Shown: positions 1 through 5,903, counted from the first letter of the stretch. The stretch is DNA of 6,055 nt from Tagaea sp. (GCA_023653245.1 JAMNXK010000143.1:1-6055), one strand, 5' to 3'. Numbers and translations: made by a program. Notes: generated by a model not told the origin, from the letters alone.

Positions 1-1
1 C

Positions 2-187
2 GCGCGCGGCATGACGAAGGTCGCGCACGAAGCGGGGATCACGCGCGAAGCGCTCTACAAATCTCTCAGCAAGGACGGCGACCCGCGACTGACGACGCTG
101 CTGGGCGTGGCGCGCGCGCTCGGCGTGACGTTGACCGCCCGTCCGACGGTACCCGCCAGACGCGCGACACGCCGCAAGGTGGCTTGA
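2..187 (+). CDS. Addiction-module antidote protein, HigA-type HTH (3' part)
   Basis: The window opens inside this gene; 61 C-terminal residues are visible before the TGA at 185-187. The segment contains MTKVAHEAGITREALYKSLS followed by a D-G-D-P-R-L-T-T-L-L-G-V-A-R-A-L-G-V pattern. This is the hallmark of the short HTH antitoxins annotated as putative addiction module antidote proteins, which pair with a RelE/HigB-like toxin. In this family the HTH protein neutralises the toxin and represses the shared promoter. The tail after the HTH is rich in Arg and Pro and looks like a disordered end. The partner toxin would be expected just upstream, outside the window. A strong terminator follows 25 bases after the stop, so this is the last gene of its transcript. 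The family call is fairly safe. That a functional toxin is present is inference. Confidence 0.8.
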   Translation, partial: ARGMTKVAHEAGITREALYKSLSKDGDPRLTTLLGVARALGVTLTARPTVPARRATRRKVA

Positions 188-212
188 GTGGCGGCGGTTC
201 TGAGCGGTGAGC

Positions 213-238
213 AATCCGCGCGTTTGCGCGCGGATTTT
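213..238 (+). terminator. Intrinsic terminator after the antidote gene
   Basis: AATCCGCGCG (213-222) is the exact reverse complement of CGCGCGGATT (227-236), separated by a TTTG loop, and the second arm runs into TTTT (235-238). A perfect 10-bp GC-rich stem with a 4-nt loop, 25 bases after the antidote stop codon, is a typical Rho-independent terminator, although its T run is short. Confidence 0.75.
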
Positions 239-250
239 CAATCTCATCCC

Positions 251-300
251 CTCCGCCTGCCTTCGCTGAAGCTTCGGCTGGCACGCCAGCCTTCGATCGT
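251..300. repeat. Palindromic repeat-like intergenic element
   Basis: Several nested palindromes lie together: CTTC-GCT-GAAG (261-271), GAAGCTTC (268-275) and GGCTGGC-AC-GCCAGCC (276-291). GCCTGCCTTCG (255-265) recurs as GCCAGCCTTCG (285-295) with one mismatch. This kind of CTTCGCTGAAGCTTCGGC-like sequence resembles dispersed palindromic intergenic repeats in GC-rich Proteobacteria. Only one copy is in the window, so membership of a genomic family is inference. The rest of the 188-378 gap holds the terminator upstream and the acetyltransferase ribosome binding site downstream. No convincing gene is present in it. Confidence 0.4.
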
Positions 301-378
301 GCGCGAGGCCGTGAAGTGCCATCCTGAAAGATCCGGCGGCGCGCCGAACGCGCCCAACCAGGGAGAGGAAGGACGGAC

Positions 379-929
379 GTGAGCGAATTCGCCTTTCGCG
401 AAGTGAGCCATGAGAACTGGCCCGACTTCGCCGCCCTCTTCGAAAGCCGGGCGGACCCAAGAGCTGTTGGTGCATGGTTTGGCGATCGACGCCCGCCGAA
501 GCCAAACAACCCGATGGCGCAAGCCGCCGGGTCGCGATGAAGGCCAGGGTCGAGGCCGGCGTGCCGATCGGAATTCTGGGCTATCGCGACGGCGTCCCCG
601 TCGCTTGGTGCTCCATCGCACCTCGGGACACATACCGCGCGCTCGGCGGCATCGACGATACCGAGACGCGCGAAAAGGTCTGGGCGTTGGCGTGCTTCTT
701 CGTCAAGCGCGAGTACCGAGGCCAGGGGCTGGCCAAAAACCTGTTGCTGGCTGCGATAGATCATGCCGCCCGCAATGGCGCCACCGTCGTGGAAGCCTAT
801 CCCGTCGATCCGGATTCCCCGAGCTATCGCTTCATGGGCTTCGTCGATGCTTTCATCGACGCCGGTTTTCAAACGGTCGGAAGGGCCGGCAAGCGCCGTC
901 ACGTCGTGCGGTTTTCCATCCGCCGCTGA
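379..929 (+). pseudogene. GNAT-family N-acetyltransferase, broken by a 1-base frameshift
   Basis: GNAT enzymes transfer an acetyl group from acetyl-CoA to an amine; the substrate is unknown here. The start is GTG at 379, with purine-rich GGGAGAGGAAGGAC (361-374) about 6 bases ahead. The first frame reads VSEFAFREVSHENWPDF, then AALFES, a normal family N terminus, but it drifts into nonsense and stops at 538-540. The -1 frame picks up exactly where the family continues: GGPKSCWCMVWR (450-485). It then runs through GVPIGILGYRDGVPVAWCSI, the acetyl-CoA loop region CFFVKREYRGQGLAKNLLL, and VEAYPVDPDSPSYRFMGF to the TGA at 927-929. Adding one G to the GGG run at 449-451 restores a continuous reading frame of about 183 residues. 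The downstream frame could start at ATG 474 (151 residues), but it would lack the N-terminal strand and the CWC motif. No obvious slippery heptamer is present, so a real mutation or a homopolymer sequencing error is likelier than programmed frameshifting. Confidence 0.85.
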
Positions 930-1011
930 CCGATCGAACGCCGCTCGGGTCCGAGGCGCCGGCGACGCCGGGCGCTTGGCCATTCGGGCGCGCGGGATGC
1001 TCGCTTCGGTC

Positions 1012-1041
1012 TTTCGGACGCGGCCAAGGCCGCGCTACTCT
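1012..1041 (+). promoter_or_regulatory. Weak candidate sigma70-type promoter for the sugar unit
   Basis: TTTCGG (1012-1017) and TACTCT (1036-1041) stand 18 bases apart, about 55 bases before the reductase start. Between them lies the palindrome GCGGCC-AA-GGCCGC (1020-1033), which could be an operator or chance in GC-rich DNA. The hexamers match the consensus only partly. The 165-base gap after the acetyltransferase (930-1094) otherwise shows no gene. Confidence 0.25.
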
Positions 1042-1094
1042 CGGGCAATGCCGAACGCTTTTGTCGGATCCGAGGCGCTGGGGGATCGAACGAC

Positions 1095-2030
1095 ATGAAG
1101 GTCGATCGCGCGCGGCTGGGTTTGGGCGGGGCGGCGCTGGGCGTGTTGTTCGCGCCCGTGGACGATGCGCATGCCCAAGCGACGATCGACGCGGCGTGGG
1201 ATGCGGGCATCCGCTTTTTCGACACCTCGCCGCTCTACGGCGGCGGCGTGTCCGAGGAACGCTTCGGGCGCGCTTTGGCCGGCCGTCCGCGCGACGCGTT
1301 CCGCTTGGCCACCAAAACGGGCGTGTCGCGGCCCCACGGACAAGCCGCGGCACCGCCCGGCGGCGCGCGCCGCCAGAACGACGTGTGGGACTATTCGCCC
1401 GAAGGCACGCGCCGCTCGCTGGAGCGCAGCATGGCGCGCCTCGGCGTCGCACGGCTCGATCTCGTGCATCTGCACGACGTCGAGGGCCGGCACGACGCGG
1501 CGATGGCGGCCTATCCCGCGCTGGCGGAAGCGCGCGCGCGCGGGAGCGTCGGCGGCATCGGAATCGGCGCCAACACGGTCGACGCGCCGCTCGATCTGAT
1601 GACGCGCGCGAAATTCGACGCCGTGCTGGTCGCCGGCCGCTACACGCTGCTCGACCAGTCGATGTTGCGGCTTCTGCCGTTGGCGCGACGCACCCGCACG
1701 CGGCTGATCGTGGGCGGCGTGTTCAATTCCGGCATTCTCGCGACCGGCGCCGCACCCGGCGCCACCTTCCACTACGATCCGGCGCCCGAGGCGGTGCTCG
1801 CCCGCGTGCGCGCGATCGAAGCGCTATGCGCCAAGCACGGCACGAGCTTGCGCGCGGCGGCGCTGCAATTCCCGCTCGCCCATCCCGAAACCGACCTGTT
1901 GCTGCTCGGCCCGCGCAGCCCCGCCGAGTTGGCCGGCAATTTGGCGGCGCTCGACGAATCCATCCCCGCCGCTTTCTGGCGCGACCTGCGATCCACCGGT
2001 CTGATCGACCCGGCCTGTCCGTTGCCATAG
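1095..2030 (+). CDS. Aldo/keto reductase, L-fucose / D-threo-aldose 1-dehydrogenase type
   Basis: This 311-residue cytosolic NAD(P)-dependent oxidoreductase belongs to the aldo/keto reductase fold. The closest-looking group oxidises the anomeric carbon of aldoses such as L-fucose to the lactone; pyridoxal 4-dehydrogenase is a sister activity. The visible catalytic tetrad is D43 and Y48 (FFDTSPLYGGG), K74 (LATKTG) and H127 (DLVHLHDVE). The GVFNSGIL stretch at 208-215 and LLLLGPRSPAEL near 268-279 match the group's later conserved blocks. The length is normal. GGGGGA (1080-1085) lies about 9 bases before the ATG and supports this start. The stop is followed after 23 bases by the mutarotase gene on the same strand, so the two are probably cotranscribed and act on the same sugar. 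The family is secure, the exact sugar is not. Confidence 0.85.
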   Translation: MKVDRARLGLGGAALGVLFAPVDDAHAQATIDAAWDAGIRFFDTSPLYGGGVSEERFGRALAGRPRDAFRLATKTGVSRPHGQAAAPPGGARRQNDVWDYSPEGTRRSLERSMARLGVARLDLVHLHDVEGRHDAAMAAYPALAEARARGSVGGIGIGANTVDAPLDLMTRAKFDAVLVAGRYTLLDQSMLRLLPLARRTRTRLIVGGVFNSGILATGAAPGATFHYDPAPEAVLARVRAIEALCAKHGTSLRAAALQFPLAHPETDLLLLGPRSPAELAGNLAALDESIPAAFWRDLRSTGLIDPACPLP

Positions 2031-2053
2031 TCGATCGCCAAGGAAAACCGAAA

Positions 2054-2425
2054 ATGACCGACACGCCCGACGCCATCGAGACCGTCGCATTCGCGCTCCA
2101 TCTGAAGCCGGGTGCCGCCGACGAGTACCGCCGCCGCCACGACGCGATATGGCCGGAACTCGTGGCGCTTCAGCGCGCTTCGGGAATCCTGCGTTACGAG
2201 ATTCATCTCCACGAGCCGACGGGGCTTCTATTCGCCCATATCGAGCGCCGGGTCGATCATCGCATGGACGATTTCCCGAAATCGGACGTGTGGCGGCGCT
2301 GGCAGGCCCACATGTCCGGCTTGATCGAACAGCTTGACGGGGTCCCGATCCGCGACCCGCTCGTCCGCATGTTCCGCCTGCCCGAGACCGTCGCGCGTCG
2401 GGGGACATCGGACCCGCCGCGCTGA
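2054..2425 (+). CDS. rhaM: L-rhamnose mutarotase family protein
   Basis: This 123-residue protein is a small dimeric ferredoxin-like-fold enzyme that interconverts the alpha and beta anomers of a deoxy-aldose, supplying the anomer used by the next enzyme. YRRRHDAIWPEL (25-36) aligns with the Y-Q-R-R-H-N-x-I-W-P-E-L block of E. coli RhaM, giving the expected Y25 and H29. Y48 and W83 (RRWQAHM) match its other active-site aromatics. LLFAHIE (58-64) and the closing VRMFRLP (104-110) are also family features. About 13 residues beyond that end are extra compared with the usual ~104-residue proteins. The ATG at 2054 is chosen because AAGGA lies about 10 bases upstream and residues before it do not fit the family. 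Pairing with an aldose dehydrogenase points to an oxidative, non-phosphorylating route for L-rhamnose, L-fucose or a similar sugar. The other pathway genes are not in the window. Confidence 0.85.
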   Translation: MTDTPDAIETVAFALHLKPGAADEYRRRHDAIWPELVALQRASGILRYEIHLHEPTGLLFAHIERRVDHRMDDFPKSDVWRRWQAHMSGLIEQLDGVPIRDPLVRMFRLPETVARRGTSDPPR

Positions 2426-2438
2426 TCGGCGGATCGCC

Positions 2439-2461
2439 TTCGGGTCAATCCCGGATTTTTT
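2439..2461 (+). terminator. Terminator of the sugar unit, inside the convergent amidase gene
   Basis: TTCGGG (2439-2444) can pair with CCCGGA (2450-2455) around a TCAAT loop, using one T-G wobble, and is followed directly by six T (2456-2461). It begins 13 bases after the mutarotase stop. The loop contains the amidase stop codon of the opposite strand, so the terminator shares sequence with the end of that gene. The stem is short, hence moderate confidence. Confidence 0.5.
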
Positions 2462-3722
2462 CCGCGGCCGCGGCGCAAAAGTCGAGCAACAGCGCGTCGG
2501 CGCCGGACCACGACATCAGCTGCAATCCCGTCGGCAGGCCGGAAGCGGTGACGCCATTCGGCACGCTGATCGCGCACAGATCGAGCCAGTTGGCCGCGCG
2601 CGTGTAGCGCGACATGTGGAACAGCCTCTCGTCGACATCGGCGACTTCGATCGCCGGCAAGGGCGTGCTCGGCAGGGCGACGATGTCGAAATGGCCGAAC
2701 GCGGCCTTGAACGCGGCGACATCGACGCGCCGTTGTCCGATCAACTCCGCATAGCGCCGCTCGCCGATGTCGCGTCCGGCCAACACACGCCGCCGGACAT
2801 GCGGATCCAGAGGCGTGGCGTCGTCCTCGACGACCGATTTGTGCTGGCGATAGGCCTCGAAAGCGATGATCCCGCCGCTCAGCGCCTGATACTCGGTCGG
2901 CGCTTTCGGAAAAGGCAGGGTGACGATTTCGTGTCCCATCGCGCGCAGCGTCTCGAGCGAGCGCTCGAAATTCCTCAGGACATCCGCGTCGCACGGATCG
3001 AGCTGCGCCAGCGCCGGCACGCCGACGCGCAAGGATCGGAACGGCGCGGTCTCGGCGACGGGAATTCCCGCCATCACGTGGAAAAGCCGGCGCGCATCGG
3101 CGATGTCGCGCGCAAGCGGGCCGAGCGTATCGAAGCTCGGGCCGAGCGGCGCGATCCCGTCGAGCGGAATGCGGCCGAAGCTCGGCTTGAACCCGACGAT
3201 GCCGCACAGCGAACCGGGAATGCGCAGCGACCCGCCCGTGTCCGAGCCGATCGCCGCGGGCACGAGGCCGGCCGCGACGGCGACGGCCGAGCCGCTGCTC
3301 GATCCGCCGGGCACGCGATGGACGTCGCGATCGACCGGATTCCACGGCGTACCCATGGCGTGATTGGTGCCCCAGCCGCCCAGGGCGAACTCGACCATAT
3401 GCGTCATGCCGACGACGATGGCACCGGCGTCGATCAAGCGTTGGATCGCCGGCGCGGTGCGCGCGCCGGGTTTCGCCGGATAGCATTTCGAGCCGAAGCC
3501 CGGCGAACGGCCGTCCAACGCGGCGAGGTCCTTGACCGCGATCGGCATGCCGTGAAGCGGGCCCACGGGGCCGGACCGGGCGAAAGCGTCGTCGAGATCG
3601 TCGGCGCGCCGCATGGCGCTATCGGCGAAGACTTCGACGAAGGCATGCAGCTTGTCGTTCTCGGCCGCGATGGCGTCCAGGCAGCGCCGGACGATCGCGC
3701 GGCTCGATCCGAATCCGGTCAT
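2445..3722 (-). CDS. Amidase-signature family hydrolase
   Basis: The protein has 425 residues; amidase-signature enzymes hydrolyse a carboxamide to acid and ammonia (or amine). The Ser-cisSer-Lys triad is visible: K64 (GMPIAVKD), S141 in PGGSSSGSA (138-146) and nucleophile S165 in SDTGGSLRIPGSLCG (160-174). The block continues as IVGFKPSFGRIP, and a C-terminal PNGVTASGLPTGLQL is also typical. The length is slightly short but normal. GatA seems unlikely because no gatB or gatC lies nearby and the neighbours are catabolic. Its ATG overlaps the TGA of the PLP enzyme gene in an ATGA (3719-3722), so translation of the two is probably coupled and they should be in one operon. There is no signal peptide, so it acts in the cytosol. 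The physiological amide cannot be named. A substrate that yields the amino acid used by the PLP enzyme, or one it generates, is inference. Confidence 0.9.
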   Translation of the reverse strand: MTGFGSSRAIVRRCLDAIAAENDKLHAFVEVFADSAMRRADDLDDAFARSGPVGPLHGMPIAVKDLAALDGRSPGFGSKCYPAKPGARTAPAIQRLIDAGAIVVGMTHMVEFALGGWGTNHAMGTPWNPVDRDVHRVPGGSSSGSAVAVAAGLVPAAIGSDTGGSLRIPGSLCGIVGFKPSFGRIPLDGIAPLGPSFDTLGPLARDIADARRLFHVMAGIPVAETAPFRSLRVGVPALAQLDPCDADVLRNFERSLETLRAMGHEIVTLPFPKAPTEYQALSGGIIAFEAYRQHKSVVEDDATPLDPHVRRRVLAGRDIGERRYAELIGQRRVDVAAFKAAFGHFDIVALPSTPLPAIEVADVDERLFHMSRYTRAANWLDLCAISVPNGVTASGLPTGLQLMSWSGADALLLDFCAAAAEKIRD

Positions 3723-4720
3723 CGGCGCAGGAACAGGCTCTTGTAGCCGAACAGGGAGGTGGCGCCGCCCGTGTGCAGGAACACGACATTTTCGTCCGCG
3801 CGGAACGTGCCCTTGCGGACATGGTCGATCATGCCGGCCATGGCTTTGCCGCTATAGACCGGATCGAGCAGAATGCCTTCCGTCCGCGCGAGCAGCGTGA
3901 CCGCTTCGATCATGCCGTCGGTCGGCTGGCCATAGCCGGGTCCGACATAGCCGTCGTCGGCGAATACGCGCGCGCGCGCGACGATGCCGCTCCGCCCGAG
4001 ATGGTCGGCCGTACGGCAGGCGAGGTCGTAGACCATCTCCTCCTGCTTCTGGCGCGGATGACGGACGGAGATGCCGAACACCTCGACCGCGCTGCCCAAC
4101 GCCGCGAAGCCCGCGACCAGCCCGGCATGCGTGCCCGAGCTGCCGGTGCCGTGCACGATGCGCGAGATTTCGATGCCGCGCGCTTTCGCCTGATCGAGCA
4201 TTTCGATCGCGCACGCGACGTAGCCGAGCGCGCCGATCGGATTGGAGCCGCCGCCGGGGATCACATAGGGCTTGGCGCCCTTCGCAGTCAGGTCTTTCGC
4301 GACTTCCGCGCACGCCGTCGCGACGTCGCCGCCGCTGGGCACATAGGTGCGCGGGCAGCCGAGCAATTCGTCGAGCAGGATGTTGCCGTTCTCCTCGTAA
4401 TCCGCGTCGGTCGACGGCACCCGGCGTTCGAGAACGGCATGCGCCTTCAAACCGAAGCGCGCCGCCGCCGCCGCCGTCATGCGGACATGGTTGGACTGAA
4501 CGGCACCCGGCGTGACCAGCGTGTCGGCGCCCTTGGCGAGCGCGTCGGCGACCAGGAATTCGAGCTTGCGCGCCTTGTTCCCGCCTTGCGCCAGACCCGT
4601 GCAATCGTCGCGCTTGATCCACAGCCGCGGGCCGCCCAGCGCCTTGCGCAGCCGGTCCATGGGTTCGAGCGGCGTGGGCGCATGCGAGAGATCGACGCGG
4701 GCGAAACGAGCGAGGAGCAT
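3719..4720 (-). CDS. PLP-dependent D-cysteine desulfhydrase-like enzyme
   Basis: The protein has 333 residues of the fold-type II PLP family shared by D-cysteine desulfhydrase, L-cysteate sulfo-lyase and ACC deaminase. GGNKARKLEF (46-55) carries the PLP lysine K49. AVQSNHVRMTAA (73-84) has the conserved S76-N77-H78. IPGGGSNPIGALGYV (154-168), GSSGTHAGL (193-201), LLDPVYSGKAMAGM (284-297) and FLHTGG (314-319) follow in family order. ACC deaminases carry Glu and Leu at the two specificity positions (E295/L322 in Pseudomonas). Here they are S290 and T317 with the same 27-residue spacing, which argues for the desulfhydrase/lyase side. Expected products are pyruvate, ammonia and sulfide or sulfite, depending on the substrate. 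It lies 80 bases downstream of the LysR gene and overlaps the amidase start by 4 bases. The ATG at 4720 lacks a strong Shine-Dalgarno but fits the usual N terminus. Substrate choice between D-cysteine, cysteate or another beta-substituted amino acid is open. Confidence 0.85.
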   Translation of the reverse strand: MLLARFARVDLSHAPTPLEPMDRLRKALGGPRLWIKRDDCTGLAQGGNKARKLEFLVADALAKGADTLVTPGAVQSNHVRMTAAAAARFGLKAHAVLERRVPSTDADYEENGNILLDELLGCPRTYVPSGGDVATACAEVAKDLTAKGAKPYVIPGGGSNPIGALGYVACAIEMLDQAKARGIEISRIVHGTGSSGTHAGLVAGFAALGSAVEVFGISVRHPRQKQEEMVYDLACRTADHLGRSGIVARARVFADDGYVGPGYGQPTDGMIEAVTLLARTEGILLDPVYSGKAMAGMIDHVRKGTFRADENVVFLHTGGATSLFGYKSLFLRR

Positions 4721-4780
4721 GGGGAACCGCCATCGTGAGGAAATCGGTGGCCAACGCTAGCCCTCGAAATCGCCGGATAG

Positions 4781-4813
4781 AAATTCCGTTTGCACAAGGC
4801 TTATGCGGAATTT
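4781..4813. repeat. Inverted repeat between regulator and PLP gene
   Basis: AAATTCCG (4781-4788) is the exact reverse complement of CGGAATTT (4806-4813), with 17 bases between. The right arm overlaps the LysR-type dyad at 4801-4819. TTTGCA also occurs twice here, at 4789-4794 and 4811-4816, 22 bases or about two helical turns apart. This could be the activation-site part of a LysR operator, or a loose hairpin after the regulator gene. It lacks a T run long enough for a clear terminator. Confidence 0.4.
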
Positions 4814-4819
4814 GCATTA
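4801..4819. promoter_or_regulatory. LysR-type operator (T-N11-A) upstream of the PLP/amidase operon
   Basis: TTATGCGGAATTTGCATTA contains the dyad ATGC-N7-GCAT with T4804 and A4816 in T-N11-A spacing. It matches 14 of 19 positions of the perfect dyad at 5762-5780. It covers the last codons and the TAA of the LysR gene, and its centre is about 90 bases upstream of the PLP enzyme start, a sensible place for a regulator acting on that operon. No clear -10 element could be picked between it and 4720. Confidence 0.55.
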
Positions 4820-5733
4820 TTTTTGGGCGACGCGGTCAGCGCGCGCCAGACATGCTCGACGATCGAGCGCTCGCGCTCGGCGCGCCGATAGGCGCGGATA
4901 TCGACCTCCAGCGCGTAGTCGGCGTCGGCCCGGCACACGACCAAGCGGCCGCCGGCCAGTTCGGTCGCGATGGCCGAGCGCGGCAGCCAAGCGATCCCCC
5001 GGCCGGCGAGCGCCATGCCTTTGAGCGCTTCGACCAGCGCGCTCTCGAAGCGCGGGCGGGCGCGCCCGCTCAGATCCCAGACTTCCAAGGCCGAGCCGAC
5101 CAGCCGGCCCAGATAGGAGCTCGACGCGTAGGCGAGCAGCGGGAAGGGCGCGTCGCCGGCGCGCCCGATCGCGTGGCGCGGGCGGCCGCGCGCCCCGGGG
5201 GCCGACACCGGCACGATGACGTCCGATCCGATGGAAGCGGTTTCGAAGCGCGCCATGCCGAACACCGACGGAATCGATTTGGCGTTGTAGGCGAGCACCA
5301 GATCGCAAGCGCCTTCCATCAGCGCCTGGCCGCAATCGTGCAGATCGGCGGCGTTCATCTTGACGTTGAACTCGCCGTCGCCGCCGAGCCGCGGCAAACT
5401 CCCGAGCCATCCGGGCGCGAAATGGATGGCGAGCGTGTGGGTGGCGCAGATCGTGACCGTGCGCTCGTCGCGCTTGATCATGCCGCGCAGCCCGTCGCGC
5501 TCGCGATGCAGGACGCGAACCACGTCGAGCGCGGTCTGATAGAAAGCATGGCCCGCCGGCGTGAGCGTGGTGGGATAGCTCGAGCGGTCGATGAGGTCCG
5601 CCCCCGCCCAGTGCTCGAGCGCGCGGATGCGCCGGCTGAAGGCCGACTGGCTGATGTTGCGGTCGTCGGCCGAGCGGGAGAAATTGCCCGTCGACGCGAG
5701 ACTGACGAAATCCTCCAGCCACCCGAGTTCCAT
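4801..5733 (-). CDS. LysR-family transcriptional regulator, HypT/YjiE-like
   Basis: The protein has 310 residues from the ATG at 5733. The N-terminal winged HTH reads WLEDFVSLASTGNFSRSADD then RNISQSAFSRRIRALEHWAG, and LTPAG closes the domain near residue 61. The effector domain has IHFAPGWLGSLP, FPLLAYASSSYLGRLV and GMALAGRGIAWLPRSAI. These segments closely resemble E. coli HypT (YjiE), from my recall of that protein. HypT responds to hypochlorite by methionine oxidation, but that response need not hold here. The start at 5733 is preferred over an in-frame ATG at 5778. GAGGA lies about 8 bases upstream, the family begins at this point, and the upstream ATG falls inside the operator at 5762-5780. 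The gene lies between a divergent transporter gene and the PLP/amidase genes, with an operator on each side, so it likely controls both and itself. The effector is unknown. Confidence 0.88.
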   Translation of the reverse strand: MELGWLEDFVSLASTGNFSRSADDRNISQSAFSRRIRALEHWAGADLIDRSSYPTTLTPAGHAFYQTALDVVRVLHRERDGLRGMIKRDERTVTICATHTLAIHFAPGWLGSLPRLGGDGEFNVKMNAADLHDCGQALMEGACDLVLAYNAKSIPSVFGMARFETASIGSDVIVPVSAPGARGRPRHAIGRAGDAPFPLLAYASSSYLGRLVGSALEVWDLSGRARPRFESALVEALKGMALAGRGIAWLPRSAIATELAGGRLVVCRADADYALEVDIRAYRRAERERSIVEHVWRALTASPKNNANSA

Positions 5734-5760
5734 GGCGTTCCTCGCCCGTTGGCGCGCGCG

Positions 5761-5789
5761 ATTATGCGGATCGCGCATAACGTATCGAA
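5761..5789 (-). promoter_or_regulatory. Candidate lysR promoter overlapping the operator
   Basis: Read on the minus strand, TTCGAT (5789-5784) and CATAAT (5766-5761) are spaced 17 bases. The second matches TATAAT at five of six positions; the first is a poor -35. Transcription would begin near 5754, giving a leader of about 20 bases with the GAGGA site. The -10 lies inside the dyad at 5762-5780, so a bound regulator would block its own promoter, the usual LysR autorepression arrangement. Confidence 0.4.
5762..5780. promoter_or_regulatory. LysR-type operator, perfect dyad, in the divergent promoter region
   Basis: TTATGCG (5762-5768) and CGCATAA (5774-5780) are exact reverse complements separated by GATCG. 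T5765 and A5777 stand 11 bases apart, giving the T-N11-A geometry of LysR-type recognition sites. It lies in the 170-base gap between the divergent LysR and transporter genes. Its centre is about 64 bases upstream of the transcription start predicted from TATGAT at 5823, and LysR recognition sites are usually centred near -65. A similar dyad occurs at 4801-4819. Confidence 0.7.
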
Positions 5790-5822
5790 GATGAGCAATG
5801 GCCGCAATGTCGCGCCTGCCGC

Positions 5823-5828
5823 TATGAT
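5823..5828 (+). promoter_or_regulatory. Candidate -10 element of the substrate-binding protein gene
   Basis: TATGAT matches TATAAT at five of six positions. No good -35 lies 17 bases upstream, as is common for promoters that need a LysR activator. Downstream, TTTGCA (5830-5835) and the inverted pair CATA-N4-TATG (5834-5845) repeat parts of the operator half-sites. The rest of the leader to 5903 shows only the AAGGAG ribosome binding site. Confidence 0.4.
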
Positions 5829-5903
5829 TTTTGCATACGCCTATGAGAGCGCCCCTTCGAAGGGCGATCCGAACGGGATTCAGGCCACCAAAGGAGATGT
5901 GCG

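Noticed and set aside
188..382. 64-residue open frame in the intergenic gap
   Set aside because: It starts at the antidote stop, runs through the terminator hairpin and the repeat-like element, and has no ribosome binding site or family resemblance.
444..460. Programmed -1 frameshifting in the acetyltransferase
   Set aside because: No slippery heptamer or convincing downstream structure is visible, and this family is not known for frameshifting.
66..983. 305-residue open frame on the minus strand
   Set aside because: It runs antisense to the antidote gene, the terminator and the acetyltransferase and shows no recognisable domain.
950..1078. TCCGAGGCGC repeated at 950-959 and 1069-1078, with GATCGAACG repeated nearby
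   Set aside because: Short GC-rich words with no regular spacing or family shape; chance similarity is a sufficient explanation.
410..2425. 671-residue open frame spanning the acetyltransferase, reductase and mutarotase
   Set aside because: Only its end from 2054 matches a known family. The earlier part is Arg-rich out-of-frame sequence across genes with clear motifs in other frames.
3962..3980. Alternating CG run that could suggest Z-DNA or a simple repeat
   Set aside because: It encodes an ordinary Arg/Ala stretch in the PLP enzyme, and such runs are common at this GC content.
2257..4817. Long open frames on both strands across the amidase and PLP genes (2334-3746 +, 3773-4738 +, 2257-3486 -, 3852-4817 -)
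   Set aside because: They are Arg-rich shadows of genes with intact catalytic motifs in another frame, as expected at high GC.
5734..5778. Upstream ATG at 5778 as the LysR start
   Set aside because: It lacks a ribosome binding site, adds residues not typical of the family, and would place the operator inside the coding region.
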